A DNA stretch of 33,984 nt. Origin: Mnemiopsis leidyi (taxonomy: Eukaryota; Ctenophora; Tentaculata; Lobata; Bolinopsidae). The stretch lies in assembly GCA_000226015.1 (NCBI GenBank), contig JH152800.1, positions 43,321-77,304 on the forward strand. The letters run 5' to 3'. Within the stretch, counting starts at the first letter, position 1. Each line of letters starts with the position of its first letter. Below are positions 12,801-24,800 of this stretch, piece after piece. The translations under genes and the position numbers were made by a program. Below the pieces are notes generated by a model. It was not told where the DNA came from. It saw only the letters and a list, made by a program, of their open reading frames with translations, and searched no databases.

Positions 12801-15800
12801 ATTTTCATTTTTTCTGCAACGCAAGAATTGCAACGTAACGTCTAACTGTTATCAAACAAATCGAGTTTCCTCTGAAAAAGGGTTTAATTCGTGAACAAAG
12901 AGCTAAACCCGGCCTTTGTTCGATCTGACTAACGTCTCTGTTGTGCCTTTACAAAAGCCTGCGTTTGGCCTGCCCGCGTCAGTCCTCATTTCAGTTGTGT
13001 ATAATAACTGTTTTATTTGGCGGTATGTTCCTTGGTTGTTGTAGAGATCCAGACTCCGCCACTGACAGCTGCATTCCATGGCTAAAACAGAAGAAGGTAT
13101 CAAAAAACAAAAAAGAATTAAAAACCCGCCGTAAAAGTCAACATTTCAATGCCCACGGAAACGCTCAAAAAGCCAAAGTGGAACGGAAAGCATCTCGAGA
13201 TTATCCCTCGTCAGCAGAGGACCACGATCAGACAGATCCCTTGGATCCCCAGCGGAGAATAAGCAGGTATTCGGCGGTTGTCGCTCCAAAACTCAAAGAT
13301 TTGTCCCTCAACATGGTCGAGGCATCTCTGGAGGAGTCGCATCTGACGGTACAAAACGGTCTCAAAACGCAGCTCAATCACATTCCAGGCTTACATAAAA
13401 TATCCGATAAATTCAGAGATGAAGCCAATGGTGACGGAGGAGAAAGTGGGGAGCATGAATCACCCACAACCTCAGTCAAAGATGGTCACCACAGTCTCGG
13501 ACTGGAACCCGCGAGAAAGCGGTCTGGACCACACGGTCGGAGATCAACTACAGTTCCTCCAGCCCAGCGGCACAGTCGGAATTACCAGTAGCCAGTATCT
13601 CTTCTAGGATAACCCTGTCTGGGCCTGCTCGTTCTCCGAGCATGATAAACAGGGCTGCAAAAACTGATAAAAATAGGATGGGAGTGGTTTAACATGGTAG
13701 AGAAGTTTTGTATTACCATGCCAACCGTGGAATACTATCTGGCCTCTGGGGGAAGAGAGGACGTTTATAAAGTGACATTACGTCAGTAGAAATTTGACTG
13801 CCGAACAAGGAATAGTGTGGAGGAGGGTGATGGTGAGGTACTCTGCATCAAACCGGGGGGTGTTTGGTTACCTGCCGGCAGTAATCTCGTTATGTTCAGC
13901 CGGCTCAGCCTCACTGTTCCGGCTCTTATCAGCTGTCCTCTGGCACGCTACTCACCTAGACAATGTTCGTTTGTTCTACAGCTCACACACGCACCGGTTG
14001 TCAGCCTTTACGTTTAAAATATTACAACAGCAACTCTGTGGACTTTCAGTGTGAAGTTTTTGGTCGTTTAACTTTTACGGGGAGTCTTTGAGCGGTGTTT
14101 GATGACGTTTATTTTGAACGATATTTTAGTACGATGATCCTGAAAAGGCTTCAGGGGCCTAGTTTTGCTCATGAACTTCAATTTTGAATGCGAGGCTTTA
14201 CCGTGGTTTTGGCCCAAGTTTTTTCTTTTTATAACTTCTCAATAGACAATTGGAAAATCATCTAGCATTACAATCAAAAGTCAAGTTGTATACAGTGGAG
14301 ACTGGTTTAAGTTAAATTTTACATTGTGGCTATTGAGTTTGACTGCCACTTAATCTGGTGATAACTTGATGAAGATACTTAGCCGTTTTGACGCAATCAT
14401 ATGTTGGTTTATGTCTTAAAATCTGTTTAGTTTCGAACCAAGTTGAAAAGAAGTTGCATGAGATAGAGACTATCATAATAACTGTTATTAATCTTTAGAG
14501 AAATCAAATTGCAACACTGACTCGCATGAGCTAGACAGACCTGGGTCACATGACACATTGTGATTCGTATCGGCTGCTTTGGTGGCTGGTGCAAAAATGT
14601 TTTCCATTTCTTACTGATTGTTGTTCAATAGACTCTCATGCTCATTTCTTCACACTTTGATAGGTTTAAGGTTTTATCATCAGACAACATTATAATCCAT
14701 TTGAAAACCATTAAAATACGATATATTGTGTATGGTTATCGGTAGTAGTGTACCTTTTCTTTAGAATTTGACGAGTTTTCATTTGACTAGAGTCTGACAT
14801 TGTTCGCTTAATTGTCGCTATAAAGAGCAAAATAAACGTGACTGCGACGCGTGGATCAAAAATCAAATCTCTTTAGAAAAAAATAAGTATTAATTTTCGA
14901 GTTCGATTGACAATTGTCATTTGACAAAAGATGGAAATTCCATGGAATGGAAAAATGTCTCCCATTGTTTTTACACCATGAAGTGGACACAAAAACCGTG
15001 CGAGTTCCCACAACCTCGCATTTTTTAACCCCTAACGAGCGAGCACGTGTACATAATATTAAGATATAGCCTTTGGAAGGGTGTCATGTGTTAATAAATG
15101 ATGATTGTCAGATGTTTGTTAGTTTGAAGCCTGTTTCAGATTCCTTTACAATAGGTATCTGTATTTTGAATCTGACCGTTGACGCGATCCACAAGGCAGG
15201 CAATGAAATTGAATCAAACAGCTGCTCCTACGACCAAAAACCCGTTAAAAAGCCGTCTAAGAGCCATATAAGATTCGGGTTAAAGTCACTTAGGCGCATG
15301 ATAAGACCCAGCTCTGAACTGCATAACAACCGGACCGGAGCCGGATAAGGACCGTATTAAGGCCGCTAAAAAACCGCAAAAAATCTAGTTTGTGGAATGA
15401 CTAGTGTCTTCCGATTCCTAAGCGGCTTTTAGCCTGCTTTTGTTGATAACATTTAATTTTATCAATAGGTTCTAATCATGAATTGAAACCCCAGTAACAC
15501 GATGTTGTTTTCGGTTAAGAACCCATTTCTTGAAATAAAAATACGAGGCTAATACCCTCTAATTCCCTCAAAATAGTGTGCTTTACCGAGAGTTATCACG
15601 TACTCAACCGGCCAGATCACCGTCAAACATCATCCTAAGGGCTCTGGTATTTTACTGTTTACTCTCTATTCTGCTATATATTGGACAAGGAGCTTTCATA
15701 ATCCAATATCATTGTCATTGTTTAAGTTGTGTAACCGTATGTAATCTGCTGAAAGCCCGTGATCTATTGATATTTCAATGTTTTATTGCGAGTGATGAAT

Positions 15801-18800
15801 GTCACTCTCTAGTACCCCTTTTCCGGATTTCGTCTATTATAGATGAAAGAGAAATATAACAAATATGTATGAAATAAATGGCAGGTGGTCGCAATTTTAT
15901 AATTCTTCAGTTCAGTAGACGGGCTTCCCTCTCTCTGACGGGCAAACCTTCAAACTGCTTAGCTATCGTTTGTACACTCTCTCTCCCTCCCTTTTACTTT
16001 CTTTGCGTGTCATATTTCCAGTTCAATATAAACTGTAGGTGTACCTCGCAAGCTGAAAGCCGAATTCAAAGCGCCGTCCAAATTGTCTGCTGTTGTTGCT
16101 TGATCTGGAGAGAACTGGGTAGCTTCTCATAAGCACGGCCCTAATTTCTCGTCCTGCCGTTTTAATCGTTCCCTTCAGAAATTAGATCAGAAAGTAATTC
16201 TCCGGAGAACCTTGTCTCTCATTCTTTCTATCGTCTTCTATTGGTTTTTAAAGTATAGTCTTCCAATCATTGGATCGACAAGTTATTTTCTGCAGATTTT
16301 AAATTGTCCAAATGGCGCACTATAGTGCGCCATTTGGACAATTTAAAATCTGCATGTATACATGCACAAAACTGCAATGAATCCCCGGCATTAGATCACT
16401 CCACGACGCTTTGCTTCCGAGTAAAACTTAAGTCAAGTTTTGACAGCCCTGCCCTGGATTCGCGTCATTTGCGTCTCACTTCGATTGTTAGATCCTACAT
16501 CAAGAGGACAGTAAGACAGTAGTATAGTCAACTCTTGGCACCCGGCGTGACATTAACAACCGGACTTGAAATTTGAAATCACGTCGCATTTTAGCATGTC
16601 ATAAATTGTCCTTTTATACAATTCCGTTGCATATCATTTTGTTGAAGCTAGAACAGGGAATAATTAAAACATATATTGAATCGTAATGGTGTTGTAAAGT
16701 TGTAAGTCTCAAAGATCGTCATAAGAGAGGATGTTAAAGGTACATCTGTTCGTGCTGCCACACCTTGTCACTCAGTTCTCCTTTTCTAACTGCACAGTGT
16801 TTATTTAAAGTGCTTTGAAGTGTGCTTGAAGTGCTTTGAAGTGTGCTTCGAATATCATGTGTGGTGTTGTTTATTTTCGATCCCTTCGATTGAGATACTA
16901 CGGTGTTGTGGTTGTGTAACTGTAAGCAAAAACAAATAAAAGCACTGAGATTTGTCGTTTTCGAACTTATTTAAAACCTATACCGATACACTTCGAGTTT
17001 TCTTTATGTTGGTAGTATCTTAAGTAGAATTGCTTTATTTGAGTATGATACGGTATTATTTGAGTATTAAATTGTATCGCGTAATTCTTGATTTTAATTA
17101 ACTCTGGTGATTGACTGTCCTTTGATCTCTATCAACAGCAAACCATTGGTCGGTTACTGTGTCAATTTTAAATATCTGGGAACCGAGCTCAAGCTATTTC
17201 CTTAGAATTGCTACTGCAAGCAATGCAAAGAGCATCAAATCTGTCAGATTATTGAACCCACGGAAATTGAGGAGTGTATTATCATCGTATCAATCCCAGT
17301 GTTGCGTTAGCAAGCGAGTGAGAAGAATAAAACTCAGGATTTACCGAACTTTACGGCAAGTACGTACACCCATTTTGACATATGAGAAAAATATAACATC
17401 GACTGACGGACCTTTAAAACAAAAACAACCTGTCAACGAAGCTAGGTAATTTATTTATAATACTGTGTTCGTTACGTGCTCTAATATTCTCTCTGTTGTC
17501 CCTATAATGTGACCAGCTTGCTACTCGTCCAGCCTGTAACATCTACGTGTCACCGAGCCTGCGATATACCAGCTACTTTCACAGTTCTGCTCGCCACAGT
17601 TTTCTTGTTGATCGTTTCTCAAGGTGTTAAAATCCCTGACGTAATATAGAGGGACGATGTGTGTCGTGTTGACTGTGGATAACCTGCAATCATCCCTGAA
17701 CCTACACTTCTGACCCAGCTGAAATACGTTAGTATCGGTGTAACTTGATCTGTGATTTTCACTGCAGTCCACCTAGCACTCCATTAACGTTTAATGGCAT
17801 TCAGCTACAGGCAACCCTTCTCTGTCCGTGAAAAGGAGTCCCTGCTACTCTAACCTTCCCGCTATTTTTGTTCACAACCTTTACACTCTTGCCATGTTCA
17901 TCTTGTTACCGCTATTGAGACTGTACACCCTCTATACCGAGTAAATGTTATAAAACTCTCTATGATACCCGGTCCTTTGTCTACTGCGGTGATGCAGCAA
18001 CCTGGATAAGTGTTACAAGTTTGTCTTTGAATTTCCATGGTGTTTCTGTGATTGTTGGAAATCCAATTTTGAAAGTTGAGTTGTATCAAATGCCAATGCT
18101 GATAAGATACCTTTCGTCCGTGATATTTGCTCCAAAAACAGATAACTACAAAAAGAAATGTAATTCTCGGTTCAAGAAAAGACTGTCACAATTTCTATAT
18201 CAGTGAGAGGTCGCCGTAATCGTGAGGTCCAGGACTGTGGAGGGTGATCTAACTGTGTCGTCAATATGGGGCGGTATCAGCTACTCCTGCCCTGTGTTGT
18301 CCTATAATTAACAATTCAACAATCCTCCCGGAGATTATCATTACCCGGACAAACACTGAAACTCTCTCTCTCTCCGTGTGGGAATCTCGACACATTACTG
18401 AACACTACATTCGCTCTGGATCCCTCGTGCCTCGCAACATTCGTCATAAATAATTCAAATTAGATTCGCTCTCGCTTGCTTTCTAATTATTTTACAACAT
18501 TAGGGTAATCAGTATCTTGTTGTGGAACTTGCTTTCTTTCCATCTTTCTGGATCGTTAATAATGAGGTAGTTTTCATTATGTGCCACATCTCAGTCATCG
18601 TATCATTACGCTATTATGTCATCTTAACATTATGTCTATTGTCTAAGGAACACTTAAATTTTCATCAAGTGTTACTAAACTAAAAGTTGACGATTTGAGG
18701 ATATCCCTAAACCATGTTTAAGTCGTGATGTCACTATTTTCCGGCTCGAGAGGACGTGTCCTCCACCTGGATGATGATTAAATCATGTTGTGACGTGTGT

Positions 18801-21800
18801 AGAAGAGGAGCTACTTCAGGGTGTGTGTGTGTTTGTCTTGGTGTGTTGTTGTTGTCATCGTTATATTTCCTCTGTTAATAACAACTTGAACTTGGCCAAC
18901 TACTTTGTTATATAATAATGTATCATGTGTATACTGTGTCCGCAATTCATTTTGTACTTTTTGTGTAAACTGATAGTACATTTAGTTTACACCGAATGTA
19001 CTTTATGTATAAACATAAATAAATAGAATGTATTTTTGTCTAGTCTACTTCTTAGTTTGTCTTAAACAGTTTAAGATGGTACAATTTTCGCTTCACTCAT
19101 TTCGCAAGCTTAAGTTATAATATTCTCCGTTTGTTTCCCTCTGATATCTTTAAAATGTCAGCGCTTTTGAATGTTTCAGGTTAATATAATTCACAATAAG
19201 TTTGCGTTCCAAATTATCGCCTTTAATTTCGTACTCTGATGCAATATGTTATTTGAGTTTGAACTTTTGCTCGTCGTGAAATGTAATTTTTTGTCTCAAA
19301 TGTTAACTTACTACAACTATGCTCTTCTCTCTCGTCTTGAATTTTACCTAATTGACTCAAGCCAACACCGGTGTAGCGTAGCGGAGTATGGGACTTCGCA
19401 AGAAGAAAAACAAAAAGTTAGCTGAACCGGGTGAAAGCAAACCGGCCAAGTCACCCTTAGAAATTGTTGGTAGGTGATACGTCGTAACTTTGCATGATCT
19501 GACTCTTTTGATCTCATACATCAGCTAAAATTATCTTGACTAAAATTCTAGAAAACTTGCCGGATATTTATCTGTAATTGTCAATTGTATGACTATGAGT
19601 GTTAATTATGTGAAAATAGGACGTTAAACAATCCTTGCTCTGTCTACAAAGTTCTATAAACGTTTAACTTTAAAACTGAAATTCCGCCCATGGTCTCGAC
19701 AAGTCGTAGAAACTTTTAACAATAACATTCTTTAAAACCTAACAAGACCTTTACATAACCTATCGCGGTGTCCTTCAGGGTTATCAACGCTGATTTTTCC
19801 CAAAATAAAATCCGCGTGTGTGGCAGTGTAATATAATGAGCCGGGCCATGTTGCTGCAAGCTCCATCTATACAACTTAAAGTGTGTCTTTTTTGATGTTC
19901 AACAATCAACACCAACTTTGTCGAAGTGATTTTATAGTCCAGTTAAGTCATATCAAACGACAACAAAAAGTTTTAAAAGGGAATTTTTTTCTATACCCTA
20001 ACTTTCTACAGAGCCGTTTTCCACCACCCCATCGTATACTAACCGGAAGAAAGAGCCGGTCTTTGCCCGGGAGGAGAGCGTGAGCAGCAACAAAAGCAGC
20101 GGCTCCGAACAGAAGAAAGCACCGGGACACACCAGAACAGTCAGTGCTGGTGCGGCGGTACAGCGTTCCTCCTCCATCAAGACGGAATCCCGGAACAAGC
20201 AGAATAATGTGCCGGTCGAGCCAACCCGGACCAACTCGGTTGGCGCCAGTTCCAGTGCCAGTTCCACGGCGTCCAGCGTGAGGGCCCTGCCCGCCGGTAT
20301 GTCTGCATGGTGTGTAAGGAGTTTTGTCTCCCGTGTCTCTGTCGTGATACCCTGAATACTCGTGGAATGTATTTATCCTAATGATTAATTTTTATTTATA
20401 ATGCACGAAAGCACATTTTGTAATCTGTATATTGATTTGCATCTTCTTTTTGTCTTGAAAATTGACTGTGTTACAACTGCCAAGGTCTTTTAGGCTTTAC
20501 TTGCATGATCAGACCATACAAGTATTGAAATGATCTCACTTCCCACTGAAGAATATGTTTGAAAAAATGAGCTAACTATATGTTTGTCAATCATGAATGT
20601 CTAAAGCACGTTCAACTCATTCCGCTGACTAAGTGAACTATATTTTCCAATAGATTGCCCCACATGTTGAACTAAGAGACAGAAACATGGACAGTCAGTA
20701 AACTTAAATAACTGATTTTCGTGTGGAAGCTTAACAACCGACAAATTATATCACTGTATTGATCGACAAAATGTAGGATTGGCGACAAATAACCTACGAC
20801 TAACAACATGATTTAATTTTGGGAAATAATTCCCCATTATTACACACTACCCTCCAGAATGTTTCTTTATTTAGTCATGAATTAAGGAATGATTATAGAA
20901 ATGTGGTATTGTTGACCTAAAGCTTGTGTAAATGATTAGGAACTTTGTAATGGTATCAAATTGAAGGTTGTTTACTGGAAACTGCGATTTGATAGTTTTA
21001 AAGGCCCAACAATCATCTTCAATTGATCATTCACTCATTATAGATGTTGTTTAAAACTTGAAGTTTTACTTAAAACTTTTAAGCCTTTCTCTACAGCATG
21101 GATTGCTTGTGTAATGATAAAATAATTGTTTAATACCTTTCGATTTGATTTTGATTGTCCAGTTGTGAATCACAGTGCAAAATTTAAGTAAGATGTTTTT
21201 CCGATTATTCATTTTATTCATATTTAAAAGAGCATATTTCTTAATTCTAATTCAACTCATTTCAAATGTGCCCTCAACAGCTTGCTGCTTCTTACAGGCC
21301 CTATTGTAACCTCTGAATCATTATTCTACCTCAAGTTAGTAAGAGAATGTAGCCTTAATACTTCATGTTGCACATGCACTGTGTAGACTATCGTTAAAGT
21401 TTCCGCCATCCTTTTTTAAGCAAATATAGCCTGCTGGCTGTACGCTGTGTAACCAGCTGGTTGTCCGAAACTAAAGACATGAGTTACTGGGACGTTCTAG
21501 CTAACTTCCAATGGAAGGAACAATGAACATTGTCGCTTACATTAGCATGTGTCGAGGGCCGGTGTAGTAACGAGAGTGGTTCAGTACGCAGTCATCATTC
21601 AGTTACCTGATATTGCACAGTGGACGGCTACCCTATACCATACATTTATTAGCTTGTCATCTATACTGTGCTGAGCTCTACCAGGTTACAAAATGTGACC
21701 TGATAGGCCCCGCCTTTTTCTAAAATTTCAGAAGATTAGTCCCACCGATGTTTGGATTTTTCAAATGTTATTTTCCAATTTTATCAATCTAATAGATCTT

Positions 21801-24800
21801 CTTTGATCTGTAGTTAAGGCAGGCGGTTTTAGCCCTAAACTATCTGATCCAATAACTGATCTGTGCATGATTGTAAGGAGCAACACAACTATTGTAAAAA
21901 GTATGTACGTTGGAAAGGTTACAATGTAAACCTATATCTAGTATCTGCAGCACGATCTTTACCCTCCAGCAAGCCGTTTTAAATTTCTAAGTCAATGATA
22001 TCTACCTTAGCAATATTTCAGTTCGATGAAACTGATACTAATACTGTTTTCAGTTCGATGAAACTGATACTAATACTCTTTTCAGTTCGATGAAACTGAT
22101 ACTAATACTGTTTCAGAGTTTCCCGCACCTAGCAACACCACCTTACAGATGACGTTGGAAGAACTGTAAGTGTTGCTTGTAGTGCCTGATTCTCTGATAA
22201 CCCTATCAACCTATCAAATTTGAGACTATCGGACTTCAGTTATACGACCTACGCGACCTATATGCCTTCTGACAAAGTTCTAGTTAATTGAGTCTTTGAA
22301 GACTTTCAATCAACCTCCATCATCCTTCAGAATCAAGACGGCCCGGGTCTGCAAGATCCCCAAAACAAAGCGCGGGTACGGCTTCCACGTCAAGGGACTG
22401 GCAGAGAAAAAGAAGGAGTTTACCCCCTCGGTTGAAGCCCCATGTTCGCAGTTCATGTTCGGAGTTGACCAAGATAGCGAGTCCTGCAAGGCTGGTGTCT
22501 TGCCTGACGACTTTATTTACAAGGTAGAGCAAGTTTTGTCTGGGTTGATGTCTAGGTATAGGTATAGTGTAGGCAGTGAACACTGTACAACGTCGGCAGT
22601 GTGCACAGTCATAGGTTTTATCTGCCAGATAAAAAAGAAATTTTATTTGCCGTAATTTCGTTAACTTTATTCAGGTAATTGTGGCCGCAATTCAAAATCT
22701 CGAATTTTCCGAATTCAAAATTTATCAAATTGCAATCTTATAATTGTGCCTACCTCATAATCCAGTACAATTATCTAAGAATTATCTGGCCATAAAATCG
22801 CCCTAATTCTATTGACTAGCACCGTCACGAGATTTACAATTTGTCAGCAGTTTTTATAATGAGGCTTACAAATTAAATTATTTGAAGATTATTATACATG
22901 CTGAAAACGAAATCTGGACCTATAATAACGATATATACCCGAGTACGTTTCCATGCTCACTTCAGGTAAAGTGTGTATTGTACTGTGTACAATTTACTAT
23001 ATACAATATACATCATTGTACATAATGTTTATAAAAACCCTCAAGGTAAACGGTAAAGACGTAAGTGTAGCCTCCCACAAAGAGGTAGTCGAGTTGATCA
23101 AGAAAAGCGGTGACCCCCTCCATCTCTCCCTCATACAAGTCTCTAAGAACCGTGAGTACTCGCCTCTGTGCAGATCAACGATGTCCTCACTCTGATACTT
23201 TTTGCTGTCAGTTGTAAAATATCGCCAGCACTGTCATATCTATATCTATACACGGAACATGTATTGTATCGATGTAAATTGTAAACTGCACAGGATCTGT
23301 TAAAACCTTTTTGTGATGTTTTGTAAAGTTCGTTATAGCCATTGTTTTGCAATGTCGCCTTTTGACGGTATATTTATTATCGATACGTCTATTGTCTTTT
23401 TAGAAGAACAGTCAAAGCAGAGTATTATGAATAATATCGCCAGATAAAAGCACACTATCCATGTTCTATTCGTTAAAACATTGGGCAACAGGAAACACCC
23501 AGAAAGTCGTAAATCAATCGTGAAATTGTACCTGCGTCTGTCTGTCTGTCTGTGTCTGTGCTAATTTTCCCGCTGCTACAGTGCCAGTGCAAGCGCCTAC
23601 TCCCGCCGCCGCCGCCACCCCCACCGCCTCCCCCGCTGCCACACCCACCGCTGTCGCCCCGCCCCCCGCTGTCCCTAAACGGGACCCCAAGACGCGACTG
23701 AAAGGTCCTCGGCTGAGCTTATCCACTCGAAGTAATACTATCTCCGGCCCTGTAACTAACAACGCCGACAACAATGGTAAGAATTCTGGTATGAGTGTAC
23801 CAATGTTCATGAAGGCATCAATGTTTTGAATTTCAGCAGTGTTTCTGTTGAAGAAACCATTAATAATAATGGCATTATCGCGGTGGACTTGGAACACTAA
23901 TACCTAAATATCTATACTGTTAATGCGTTGATTTTCTCATACTAAATTAAATTACGTTCTTGGTGCATATTTTGAGCTTATTTTTCTTCTTCTCAGGCGA
24001 AGAATCGATATACGACAACATCAAGGTAAGAGGAGCAGTTCGAAAAAGCGGACCAAAAAAATCTCAGAGTTCTGTCAACTTACTTAGCTACAGCGCACAA
24101 TCGAACAGACAGACAAATGGACAAACAAACCAACGACCAAGCAGGACATCAAATCGCACCCAAAGTTCTGTCAATTTGTTGTCGTCTTCAGAAACAGCCA
24201 ATGATATTGATAAAACCTCTGAACATTCTCGAACTTACAGACATAAGACGCCACCGAGGACTTTAAGCTCGACTAACTTAGATCAGGTAATTATCGCCTG
24301 TTAACCTCATCCACGAACGTTTTCAGCGGCCCACGGCCACCGTCCCTGCTTCAGCCGAGTCAGAATCGTCCCGTCCACCTCCACCTCCTGCGCCCGCGCC
24401 GGCGTTTGTGCCGCGCAAGCTGGAGCGCATGAACTCGGCTCCTGGAGGGGCTGCACGTGCAGACGGATATAAGAGGAGCAATACTATGCCTGTCAAACCA
24501 CCTTCTAGCATCAAAGAGGAACAGGTTTAATAATAATGATGTTTTTATTCCAAATTTCCTAAACTGATCTCAGTTGTTTTAGATTTCAAGTGAGGCGAAA
24601 ACTACTCGACGAAATTCAACTCAAAAACCGACTGGCATTATAAAGTCTCAATCGACAGCTCAATTACAGACATACCGATCAACAAGACATAACACGAGTT
24701 CTGACCAATCAGTTGCTGATGCTTATGAGGTTATCTCCGTCTGAGTTTACTTTTATTTTATCAATTTGCTATAATTTTCTTTGCTTTGTATCTCTATCTT

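Larger units (their letters stand above)
7918..13044. other. Second intron of the nested gene
   Basis: 5.1 kb of AT-rich sequence without a recognised exon. It contains a decayed retroelement coding relic (8114-8360) and a 166-bp tandem duplication (9999-10330). Small open frames here show no protein-like composition. Confidence 0.5.
13592..19387. other. SHANK: SHANK intron, right part
   Basis: 5.8 kb between the end of the nested gene and the alternative SHANK first exon. It holds a candidate poly(A) signal AATAAA at 14831, the 64-bp palindrome at 16291, a reverse-transcriptase relic at 17159 and simple CT and GT runs near 18361 and 18820. No further exon was recognised. Confidence 0.5.

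Noticed and set aside
12941..13044. Upstream extension of the 13045 exon frame, including an ATG at 13025 (MFLGCC...) that would make a single-exon protein
   Set aside because: The stretch just before 13045 is a T-rich tract ending in TAG, a good acceptor, and the phase fits the donor at 7917. A single-exon gene starting at 13025 remains a weaker alternative.
20400..22020. Hidden SH3-coding exon in the linker-PDZ intron
   Set aside because: No GC-rich open segment or SH3-like motif was seen by eye; recorded as a check in the findings.
23514..23897. Minus-strand open frame of 127 codons opposite a SHANK exon
   Set aside because: Shadow of the Ala/Pro-rich coding exon at 23582-23776 on the other strand.
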